The translations under genes and the position numbers were made by a program. The notes beneath the pieces were generated by a model. It was given only the letters and a program-made list of their open reading frames with translations. It did not search any database and had not been told where the DNA came from. Positions 39,623 through 48,748 of a DNA stretch of 64,000 bases are shown here, in pieces. Every line of letters starts with the position of its first letter. Position 1 is the stretch's first letter. The DNA comes from Rhynchopus sp. YZ270_cl-10 (lineage: Eukaryota > Euglenozoa > Diplonemea > Diplonemida > Diplonemidae). The DNA lies in assembly GCA_964035575.1 (NCBI GenBank), contig OZ037834.1, positions 372,001 through 436,000 on the forward strand, written 5' to 3'.

Positions 39623-39960
39623 CATAATATTGTAATGCACAAAAAATGGACTCACTGATAAACTTCAAATTTTTCTTCAAAATCTTTCGTTTCTTTTTTG
39701 TTTACTTTGTTTTGCCCCCTTTTTTAGATTTTTTTTTGGGGATACATCATGCAATTTGCGTTCTATAGCCTTTAAAATGGTTTTTATTTCTCTCTCTTTT
39801 TTTTGATTTCTTTTTTTGTCGATGCTAAAGAAAGAAGCTTTTCCCAATAAGGATTGTCTTTTTGGGATAGGATAGAAAAAAAAAACTTGGTAAAGGTCCT
39901 TCTCAGATCCTTTCTCGGGTATACCCCAAGCCACAATACAAGGCACCACCAGATAGGATG

Positions 39961-39996
39961 GGTGTGCACGAGAAGGCACATTTCATCTGAACAAAG
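39961..39996 (+). repeat. F1 dispersed hairpin element (type copy)
   Basis: TGTGC-ACGAGAAG-GCACA can form a short hairpin, followed by TTTCATCT. Other + copies: 40553-40595, 41498-41536, 44721-44767, 45191-45238, 47972-48004, 52729-52760, 59752-59780 and 62201-62230. In several copies the stem sequence changes but the two arms stay complementary, and the loop keeps CACGAGAG. A T-rich tract usually follows. Confidence 0.7.
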
Positions 39997-40093
39997 GTTT
40001 TTTTTTCTCTTCTTTCTTTGTTTGGGTACATTTTAGTGCACCCTATTGTACCATCTATTCAGTAGAATAGATAGTATATGAAACAACTTCTTT

Positions 40094-40183
40094 GGTGTTC
40101 CGGAGGGGGCCTATATTGACATATCCTTGACAATGTCCTTGACATGTCAAGGACATATCCTTGACAGGGGTTTCATGAACACC
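40094..40183. repeat. Nested palindromic site
   Basis: A perfect 24-bp palindrome at 40133-40156 (left half ATGTCCTTGACA) is flanked by further CCTTGACA copies and by an outer inverted pair, GGTGTTC (40094-40100) and GAACACC (40177-40183). It could be a protein-binding site or a cruciform. No gene starts within several kb. Confidence 0.7.
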
Positions 40184-41756
40184 ATTATTTCTTTCATTTG
40201 AACAGAATGTGTGTTAAAAAAATGGAGGGAAAAATCGTGTCGTACGACGAAATACCAACCCCCCCCTCTCTGCGGGTTCACATTATCGACTTTTCTTTTT
40301 TACTTGCGAACAACCTTTATGTGTGAGGTGGCATATGCTTTACCCCATATGGTGACTGCATATCCGTCCTTTCTATTGCCCCCCCCCCCCCCCCCCCCCC
40401 ACTATTGTCAATATACCCCCCTTTTTTTTTTTCCCGTTTGTTTTCTTCCTCCCGTTTTTTCACTTTATTGTGGGGCATACGGAAGGAGGTAACAAGACAT
40501 CTATTTTCTTTCTTTTGTTTGCGAAAATACCCGATACACATTTGCTTGTGAGATGTGTATGTGTGTGTGTATGAGAAACACATTCATCTTTCAAGTTTTC
40601 TTTTGTATGTTCCAGTCAGAGGTTTACGTCTGCATTTCTTTTTTTGTGCGTTTCCATACGAAAATTTATTTTTTTTTTTTTGTATGAATCCATACGGTTT
40701 CCATTCTGTCGATTATTTTTTGTATTTTTTTTTTTGTTTTTGCCAGGTGTTGTTTATTTATTGATGCGATCTTTTTTGTGTGACAAAAAAAAGCCATTCT
40801 TTTTTCTTGTCTTCTGAGTCATTGTCTGTAGCCTGTCCTTTTGAAAATAGGTGAATGGCGTTCTCAAGAAAAAAAAAAAAATCAGCCTTCTCGGGCAACT
40901 TTGTGGTACTGTGCATGCACCTGCCTGCTGGTGAGGTTGGTTGCAAATCTTTCAACTTTTTTCTATTTCTTTTCATTCAGTACAAAGAGGTGAATTATTT
41001 ATTTGATTTACAAAAAAACAAAAAAAAAACAAAACTCCATTGCTCTTCTTCGAGGAATTCTGTCTTCGGTTTCAAAAGAACCGACCAAGTTTCTTCCCCC
41101 TTTTTTTGACTTTTCCCTCATATACTATCAATTTATTGATTGCATATGATGAAAAATACGTTTTTTTTAAACCCGATCCAGTAACAACCCCTGTTCCCAG
41201 TCTTATTATTTTTCCCAATTGTAAATTTAGGTTTTGCAATAAAGGAAAGAAAATAGTCCCCATTCCCCCGTTGTTGTATATCGTGTCTTTCGTCCGTTGA
41301 GGCGTTTGTGTTCACATATCAACCTTACTTTCTTTGTTTAGGTGTTGTGTAGACGAGAGACGATTCATCAAAACAAGGCTTCCTCTTTTTTTTGCTTTTT
41401 TTTTTTGTTTTGTTTTTCTCCAAAAGGGGTGGGTTCGTAGCGTCCTTCTCCGTTGAGAATATCGGTATTGAGAACCCTCATAACCCTCTTTGGATAATGT
41501 GCAAGAGAGAGAGGGAGATGCACATTTGTCTGTCATTTTTTTTTTTTTTTTCCATTTTTCCCTAGTAGTGTGTACAAAGGAGTAGGGTACACGTACGATT
41601 CCCATCCCCTTTTTTATAACTCCACAATAGTTTTTGCGAATAGCAAACAAACAAAAAATCAAATCAAAAAAAAAAAAAAAAAAAAAAAAAAAATTCTTCT
41701 CTTTGTACAAATCTGTTTGTCAAGAATAGAAAAAAAAAAAAAATCTGCGTCTATAC

Positions 41757-41838
41757 CTTCTGTAATACATAGGCTTCGGCCGACATTGAGTATACAGATC
41801 GTTATACCAGTAGGTATAACGCGATTGTCGATACAACC
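41757..41838 (+). ncRNA. F7 structured element, copy A
   Basis: GGC-TTCG-GCC minihairpin, then CGACATTGAG, a perfect 9-bp stem CGTTATACC/GGTATAACG with loop AGTA, and GATTGTCGATACAAC followed by an A run. CGACA and TGTCG can pair to enclose the inner hairpin. I know of no RNA family with this layout. Type is tentative: it may be a small RNA gene or a structured repeat. Confidence 0.5.
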
Positions 41839-42087
41839 AAAAAAAAAAAAAATCAAAAAAAAATCCTCCAAACGATATCTCTTTTCATTGACAGCTCGTT
41901 CCCCCCCTCCCAATCCCATTTTTCAAACAAACAAAAAAAATGCGTAAAAAATATACAGCACAAAAAATATTTTCATTATCCCCACTCTCGCTCCCCATAA
42001 TCTCTCGTATCTGCTTTTTTTTCTTTCTACATCGGGTCTCAACCAAGCCTTCCGGTTACCTTTTAGCGACCCAGAACATGGATTACA

Positions 42088-42425
42088 AAAGATCTTAATT
42101 AAGATATGAGCGAAAAACACCGTTTTTTTAAGATCTTAGTGTTTTCTTAAAATTAAGTAAGATCTTAGTGTTTTGTGTTGAATATCTTAGTTTTTTTTTG
42201 TTAAGATCTTAGTTTCCACCAAAAAAAAACTAAGATCTTAAAAACAAAACTAAGATCTTAAAAATAAAGTGGCTACGATCTTAGAAAAAAAAACTAAGAT
42301 CTTAGAAAAAAAACTAAGATCTTAGTTTTTTGGTGTTTTTTTCCACTAAGATCTTAGTGGAAAAAAAAAACTAAGAAGATATCAAAACCCCGCTCAAAAA
42401 AAATTTCCCCTTACTAAGATCTTTT
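42088..42425. repeat. Cluster of AAGATCTT palindromes
   Basis: About a dozen copies of TAAGATCTTA or close variants in ~340 bp, separated by A or T runs, including the perfect 18-bp palindrome CCACTAAGATCTTAGTGG near 42340. The copies are too irregularly spaced for an ordinary satellite. Confidence 0.85.
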
Positions 42426-42671
42426 GTTTTCCATGCCAGAAGAAAGAGAAAGGCGAGGGGGGGAGGGGGGTTTTTTTTTGACAGTGTTTTTTTGCCTAAA
42501 AAAAAAACAACACCGTTCTTTCACCGCTTTTTGTCGGCCGAATAGCTTTAATATTTCTTCGCAAGTCTTTCTCTAAAAAGAATAATAAAAAAAAAACAAA
42601 TCTCGTTTGTGGGTAAACATGCCCTACAAATTTAACAAAAGAAATAACAAAAAAAAAAACAAATCAAAAAA

Positions 42672-42765
42672 AGGCTTCGGCCAGTATTTGAGTCAACTGA
42701 TCCTCCTCCCACCCAAAAAAAGGTGGGAAAAAATTGGGTGATGTGTCGACACAACAAAAAAAAAA
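42672..42765 (+). ncRNA. F7 structured element, copy D
   Basis: It shares GGCTTCGGCC, TTGAGT, ACTGATC and an end GTGTCGACACAAC with copy A. The inner hairpin is replaced by CCCACC/GGTGGG with an A-rich loop. Confidence 0.45.
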
Positions 42766-43098
42766 CGCATCGATTTTCATCTCCAGAATATTTAAAAAAC
42801 AAAAATCATCTCAACTCAACTTATTCACGAAGATATCTGCGCTCGTAAGGCCCATTTCTTCTTCTTCCCCATTTATCCCCTCCCTCTTTTGGGACAAGCT
42901 GTCAATTGAAACCCTCTTTTCCCCTTTCCCCATTCCCCATTCCCCAATAGTCATTGTGGTTGTTACTTAACAAAACAAAAATGCCACTTTTTTTTCTTTC
43001 CAGCTAACTTTTTTTGTCTTCGAAATATTTTCCGTTCAAAATATTGAGTATTGATACTCTTCAGCAAATCACGGGATTTGTGTCATTTTTTTTAAAAA

Positions 43099-43459
43099 GG
43101 GAAGGCTCGTTTTTCCATTTAATGTTACAAAGTAACAATAAAGGGGGGGGAGGGGGTCCGACCGAAATCCGGGGAAAAAACTTTTTTTTTTTTGTAACAA
43201 TGGCGGGAAAAAGTGGCTTTTTCCAACAACAAGAACTTGTCCATTTCGGCAGATTGACCCCACCACAGTGCGGACGGATTCCGGAAATGCAAATGCGGGT
43301 GTTTTCGGATGTGCACGTCCACTGCGCCTTGTTGTTACAATAAATGAAAATTCGGAAAAACGGTTTTTCCGTGTAACATAGGGGGTGGGGAGGGGGGGGT
43401 CACCGGGAAAAATGGTTTATTGTTACTTTGTAACATTAAAAGGAAAAACGAGCCTTCCC
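43099..43459. mobile_element. 361-bp TIR element (MITE-like)
   Basis: 44-bp terminal inverted repeats (43099-43142 and 43416-43459) starting GGGAAGGCTCGTTTTTCC differ at about one or two positions. The target duplication is not clear: at most AAA on each side, in A/T-rich flanks. The interior (43211-43300) carries, inverted, the block with TGGTGGGGTCAAT and GCCGAAATGGAC that also occurs in the hAT-like elements downstream. There is no coding capacity. Confidence 0.8.
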
Positions 43460-44059
43460 AAAGCATTTTTTTTTTGTCTCTGTATCTTGTCAGAGATTTT
43501 GTGCGTCACAGACCATCAGTCTTCTTTTTCGGCTATGTGTACTGTCCTTGGGGAAAAGGAAAAAAGGAAAAAAAAAAAAAAAAGCTTCATTTTCATTATA
43601 AATAAAACACGTCACACAGCGTCGTATGTCCCAAAATTCAACAGACATAGTTATATCTTCAATTCTTTAAAAACAAATTGCACCCTTTTTTATTGTTTCA
43701 GTGCTCTTGCGGCCCGCTAATATCTCCCAGTGGCGGTTTGTATCTTACAACTTCTCTTTTCATGCCAATCATTGTTATTTTCTTTTCAAGCCTGTGTTTT
43801 TTTTTTAAATCTTTTTAGTTTAGCCAAATGGTTCATCTTCTTGCCCCAACTTCTTTTTGTGGGGATTGATCAAAATATTTCAAAAAAAAAAATTGAAAAA
43901 AAAAAAAATGAGTGATTTCGGGTCAGTTGAGGTGTCTTTTATATTCAATAACTATTCCTTTTGGTTTTGCTTCCTCTAGATGACAATCTAGAAAAAGAGA
44001 AGGGAAAAAAAAAAAAAAAAAAAAAAAACGGTATAGTGTGCTGTAATGACTTCGCAAAA

Positions 44060-44092
44060 CCCGAGAGGCTGCGGGTCATCCCATAAGCTTTG
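44060..44092 (+). repeat. F5 dispersed element
   Basis: Core GAGGCT-x-x-GGGTCATC followed by (T/C)ATAA and a T-rich stretch. Other + copies: 44392-44424, 46455-46490 (in RSP3 intron 1), 52669-52710, 52861-52886, 55081-55130, 55422-55464, and one cut in two by a hAT-like element (57078-57105 plus 57979-57997). Better copies read AAGCACAGAGAG upstream of CTTAGGGTCATC. Confidence 0.7.
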
Positions 44093-44328
44093 TATACCTT
44101 CTGTTGGCAGAGTACCCCTTTGTCTCTTTTTCTAACAGATCCCCTACTCCCCATGTTCCCTTGTCTTAACGACCCTTGGTCATGCTGCAAAAGTAAACAA
44201 ACAAATAAGCAAAAAAGTACAAAATAAAGTAGCAAAAGCAAAAACAAAACAAAACAAAACAAACTTTCAAATCCCCATGTTCCCTGTTATCAATTTTTTT
44301 TTTTGGTCAAAAAAACGCGCCAAAAAAA

Positions 44329-44360
44329 GGTACACTGTCACGAGAGGACTTTGTATTGCA
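44329..44360 (+). repeat. F2 dispersed element, short form
   Basis: AAGGTACACTGT, CACGAGAGG, then CTTTGTATTGCAA. CAAAG and CTTTG can pair around the core in better copies. Other + copies: 48060-48094, 50371-50442 and a degenerate 62594-62627. Long forms are at 48551-48676, 53780-53913 and 55142-55235. The CACGAGAGG core is shared with F1. Confidence 0.8.
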
Positions 44361-45960
44361 AAAAAAAAGCCATATTTTTCTGTTGTTGTTAAAAGACAGC
44401 TAAGCACAGAGCGACTTAGGTTTTTCGTCGTTTTATCAACCTTCCCCCACTCCTCCCTGGTTTTTTTTTTTATCACAAAGGTCAAAGTGTCTTTTACTTA
44501 CGTGATACAATAAAAACCCCCCAGTTCACAGCAAACCCCATAAAACCCTGTTCCCCCATTCTCTTCCCATGTATATCGAGGTTCTTTGAATGGCCTGTGT
44601 ACGTCTCTATTGGTGAGGTGCCCTACCATCCGATTGACCTCATTTTTTTTTTTTTTTTAGTGCCTGCGTCCTCCTGAGGGGTGTGCACTGTCAAACTTCG
44701 CTTGCTTTAAGGATGAGTGTGTGTATGTGTGTGCATGAGAGGATGGAAAGCACATTCATCTTTCAAGTATTCTTTCTTTTCTTTTACCCTGTGAAGACGT
44801 CGCTACGATTCTTTTTTGTTGGAAATAGAAAATACAAAAAAAAAAAAAAAAAATCTGTCTCGTACGTCATCACAAAAAAAAACACGATTTGTCTTTCCCG
44901 ATTTTATTTTATTTTTTTGATGTGCAGCAACAACAAAAAAAGTACAAATACACTCCTTGATACCTCCAATAAAGGTGGGATATGTTCGAGGTTGGTGTTT
45001 TTGCTTCTTTTTTTTTGATAATTTGTTTGGTTAGTGGAGTAGTCTTATAGTTTGTTTTACTGTCTATCTGGGCAGCTAAGAGAATAGATTAATGATAACT
45101 GTTTTTTTTTCTTCTTCTTCTTTTTCTATTGTTGTTGCTTCGTCAGTATCACTACACGGTTTCCATACCAGGATAGGGGTTTTTTTATAGATTGTGTGTG
45201 TGTGTGTGCACGAGAGAAGACACACTTCATCTAAACACTTTTTTTTACATTTTGTTTTGTTTATTTAGTTCATCATTGCATTTACCAATATGGGCGTTTT
45301 ACACAAAACTCTCCCTTCTCAAAAATTTCCCCCCTTTTTCCACCCCCCCCTCCCCTCCCGTTATTCCCAAAAAACCCGCGAAAAAAGTGTTTTCCGTAAT
45401 TTTTTGTTCTTTGCGGCGCTTTTATTTTATTTTATTTTTCAATTTTCCTTTTTTTTTCGTAATGTAGTCCCTTCCTAATCTTTCCTTTTTTTTGGTAATT
45501 TTGTTTTTTTTTGTTTTCTGAACCTGAAGCAAAAAAAAAAAGAGGAAATAAAGGAAGATTAAAGGAAGGGAGGACAGAGAAAGAAAATTCATCTACAATA
45601 AAAAAAAAAAGCTCGAGAGACTACTCTTTAGCTTGTTGCTCGGGAAGCATACTAATTTTTTAAAAAAAACAGAAAAAAATTTAAATTGAGAAAAAGTAAA
45701 AAACAACAACAACGATTTTTATTTTTATACACCTGCGATTGGCCTCGACCAAGGTCTATCCTAACGACTTAAGAAACGAAAAGAATAAACTAAAAAAAAA
45801 AAATTGACAACTCCCCCTTTTTTCCCCCTCCTTTCCAAAACCTCTTCATAATAACCTATTACCCATTCAAACCATCACCAGAGGGGGCACCAACACCCTT
45901 TTACAACCCCCCCCTCTCTGTCTACACATTTTTACACATTCAGTACACATTTATCGGGGA

Positions 45961-46029
45961 ATTTTTTTTCCTGTTTTTTTTCTCCCTCTTTCTCTCTATT
46001 CCCCTACCCTCTGTTCTCCATTAAACCAG
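45961..46029 (+). promoter_or_regulatory. Polypyrimidine tract and AG before RSP3
   Basis: A ~60-nt T/C-rich tract ends in AAACCAG, 4 nt before the ATG. This could be a trans-splice acceptor or the end of a 5' UTR intron. Confidence 0.5.
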
Positions 46030-46033
46030 CATC

Positions 46034-47721
46034 ATGGCCCAGGCAGGTGGGTACAGTGCCCAGCCAGGGGCAGGAGGGATGAACACCTCCCCGGCACCAG
46101 GGGGAGGGGGTGCGAAGGGGGCGTACACGTTCCAGCAGAAGCCGCAGGGGATAGGGCGTGGGCTGTACAGGGACCCTGCAGCGCAGTCGTCGCCACGGCC
46201 GATGAACATTCATCATGATAAACGTGTTGTGAAAGGTATGTAGTGCCCCCTGTGTTGCTGTCAAAAAAGAAAGAAAACAACGAAAAAGTAAAATAATGGT
46301 GTGGCTGAAAGGGGGGTGCGATAAAGTGCTATTTTGGGCGTCTGGATTTTGGTGTTGGTCATTGTGCTTAAAAAAAACAGCCGAGAATTCCTCCCTCGAA
46401 TTTCCCGTATTTTTCCCGTCTAATTACACAATATTTTTTTCTCTCTCTTTTTCAAGATGACTAAGCGTAATCTTATAAACTTTTTTCCCTATGATTTTCC
46501 CTTCAAAATTTACCCCCCCTTTTCAGGAAACACTTATGCGGCTCAGGTTCTTCCCTTATCTGCGCAGATGGAGCTGCAGATGGCGGAGAAGGAGGGCGAG
46601 CGGCAGAAGAAGCGGATAGCGGCAGACCACAAGCGCCGCAAGCAGGAGGAGCAGAAACGGTCGCTCACGCCGGAGCCTATTGAGGGGCGCCGCCACATGG
46701 ACGTGCAGACGGAGCTGTACCTTGAGGAGCTGACGGACGCTGTCGAGGAGGCCACGGCAGAGACACAGACGGACCCGATGCTGGACAGGCCGCCGACACC
46801 GAAGTTCATCCCCTCCAAGAGCGGGCGTGATGCGGAATGCCAAATTGAAGAAGGCGACCTCTTTGACTTTGACTACGAGGTGCAACCCATCCTGGAAGTT
46901 ATGGTGGGCAAGACAATGGAGCAGGCGATGCTGGAGGTATTGAAAAATAGGGGGCTTAGGTTCATCTTAAAAACTATTATTTTCTTTTTACCACACCACC
47001 CTATCCCCTATACAGGTCTTACAAGAGGAGGAGATTGACAACCTGCGCCAGCAGCAGCTTGAGTTTGAGCAGCGTCGGAAGGAGGAGGCTGTCGAGACCC
47101 AGCGTCTGGAGGCTGCAGAGAAGCGTAAGTACGAGGAGAAGGAGCGCAGGAAGAGACAGGAGCAGGCACGTCTCCGTCGCGAGCGTGTCACGAAGGAGAA
47201 GCTGGCGGCCCGCGTGTTCGCGAAGCAGTTCCTGAGCAACCTCGAGCACCGTGTCTTCGGGAAGCTGGAGGACGAGGGCTGGTTCTACGACGCGGCAGAG
47301 CGTGAGATCGAGACATCGTTCCTTCCATGGCTGACGCAGTCGGTTGCATCCAACATCGACAAAATGCAGAGGACGCGCAATACTGTAGATGAGTTGGTAT
47401 GTCGAAGTGAAGTGTTAAAAGGGGGGGTGGGCCCATTATCCTGAATATTTCAGATTTTGGTTTCCCGACTAAATTTAAATTCCATTAAAAAGTGCTTATT
47501 ATCCCGCTTCTATCCGGGTCAATAGCCATGCCGTAGATGAGTTGTTATGGGAAGTGGGGTTTTTATTGGACAGAATATTTATTACACCACCATGAATCTA
47601 AAAAACACTTTACGCACAAACAAAATCTCCGCTTCTGCGACAGGTGCGCATCGCAATCGAAAAGGCGAAAGTAAAGCCAAAAGTAGAGGAAAAGCCCGAA
47701 GCTGAGGAAGTTGAGGCATAA
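46034..47721 (+). CDS. RSP3: Radial spoke protein 3
   Basis: Exons 46034-46235, 46527-46936, 47016-47396 and 47644-47721 give 1,071 nt, 356 residues and TAA. The RSP3 signature is clear: DKRVVKGNTYA, GRRHMDVQTELYLEELTD, DRPPTPKFIPSKSG, GDLFDFDYEVQPILEVMVGK, then a long Arg/Glu/Lys coiled coil and a C-terminal segment with WFYD...E-E-FLPWL. RSP3 is the dimeric stalk protein of axonemal radial spokes, anchoring them to doublet microtubules and binding other spoke proteins through amphipathic helices. It controls ciliary beating. The protein is shorter than the Chlamydomonas one because the C-terminal tail is small. Splice junctions all fall inside conserved blocks, which confirms the model. Introns are 291, 79 and 247 bp. 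Confidence 0.95.
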
Positions 47722-48227
47722 AAAAAACAAAAAAACAAAACAAAAGAAATAATCCAAAACAATAACAGAGGAAACAAACAAAGGGAGAAGAAGAAAAAAC
47801 TAATTTGACCAAAGAAAATCTCAACTGAAATACGCTGAGTTCTTTTTTCCTCCTTTTTTTTTTAGTCAGCAAAACAAAACCCCTCAAGTTTCTGCTTGAG
47901 GATTGTTGTGCCGCAAAAAAGTGGGTATTTTTTAAACACCCATACCTTCCTTGCAACCCTCTTATAGTCTTGATGTGCACGAGAGGTATTTGCATCTATT
48001 CATTTTCTTTTTCTCTTTCTTTCCCCCCTCCACCCGGTGTTCTGGTCACACACCAAAAAGGTACACTGTCACAAAGAGGGCTTTGTATTTCAAGTCATTT
48101 TTTTTGATCTTCATCTACACAAAGAAAAAAACTGGTATTTGGTAACTCAGAAATCCAAAAAAACGGGTGGTGCACACTCTAGAGTAGCTACACTAATACA
48201 GCCAAGTTTTCAAAAAAGCAAAGTACG

Positions 48228-48288
48228 CGACAACTAAGCACTAAGTACGCAAGAAGTACGCAATATGGGGTCGTCAGGAGCACCAGTA
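48228..48288 (+). repeat. F6 dispersed element
   Basis: GTACGCAA repeated, then TATGGGGTCGTCAGGAGCAC. Other copies at 34922-34968 (directly after the LSU rRNA fragment) and 62391-62444, all +. The core is nearly invariant across the three copies. Confidence 0.8.
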
Positions 48289-48550
48289 CTACAAAAAAAC
48301 CCCTTTTCTCACAAAATGGAAGATCTCTTTAGGGAGTCCTGTTGTTTTCTCGCGGTGGAGAGAGAGAGAAAACGAGAGAAAAAGAGAGAGAGAAAAAATG
48401 GGGAACAACCAGTTCTTTTCCCACCAAAGCTCCTCCCTACATCCCCTCCCTCCCTCATCACCTATTCTTTCCTTCACACACCCCGTTTATTGAAAAGCAA
48501 AGGGAAAAAAAAAGGATGCTGGTTATATTTTTTCCCCAGTGTTCATTTCA

Positions 48551-48676
48551 TGGAAGCGGGAAGTAGCATATTATCTTGAGGTAGGACTGCATGGTTTGGG
48601 TGTCCACCTCCCCCCCCCCTCCGGTACAGCCGGTCATACCAAAGACTGTTTCACGAGAGGGGCTTTGTATTTCATA
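48551..48676 (+). repeat. F2 dispersed element, long form
   Basis: ~125 bp: TGGAAGCGGGA, AGTAGCATATTATC, TAGGACTGCATGG, GGGTGTCCACC, GTACAGCCGGTCATACC, then the F2 core CACGAGAGGGGCTTTGTATT. The same order of blocks occurs at 53780-53913 and, lacking the first blocks, at 55142-55235. I see no tRNA-like A or B box and no terminal repeats. Confidence 0.8.
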
Positions 48677-48748
48677 GTAAATTTTAATGACTATGTCTGT
48701 TGACACATAATCAAACAACTCAGAATACACACAAAAACCCACAGAACA

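Larger units (their letters stand above)
38036..46033. other. 8-kb region without a recognisable gene
   Basis: No open frame here has the composition of a protein; translations are dominated by Phe or Lys from T and A runs. It holds repeated short elements (families F1, F2, F3, F4, F5, F7), a C20 run at ~40381-40400, (TC)n at ~39589-39617, an A run at ~41668-41692, the palindromic site at 40133-40156, the AAGATCTT cluster and the TIR element at 43099-43459. I see no tRNA or snRNA I can name. Confidence 0.6.
47722..48748. other. Spacer RSP3 to aldolase gene
   Basis: No gene seen. It holds F1 (47972), F2 (48060), F3 (48166), F6 (48228), a GA-rich run (~48357-48398) and the long F2 element ending ~70 nt before the next ATG. 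Confidence 0.6.

Noticed and set aside
40381-40400. C20 and other long homopolymer runs as telomeric or regulatory sequence
   Set aside because: No repeated telomere-type unit. Runs of A, T, C and G are common across all spacers here and some may be sequencing errors.
38484-45467. Frames of 60-150 codons rich in Phe or Lys in the gene-free block
   Set aside because: Their composition follows T and A runs, they overlap each other in several frames and show no conserved pattern.
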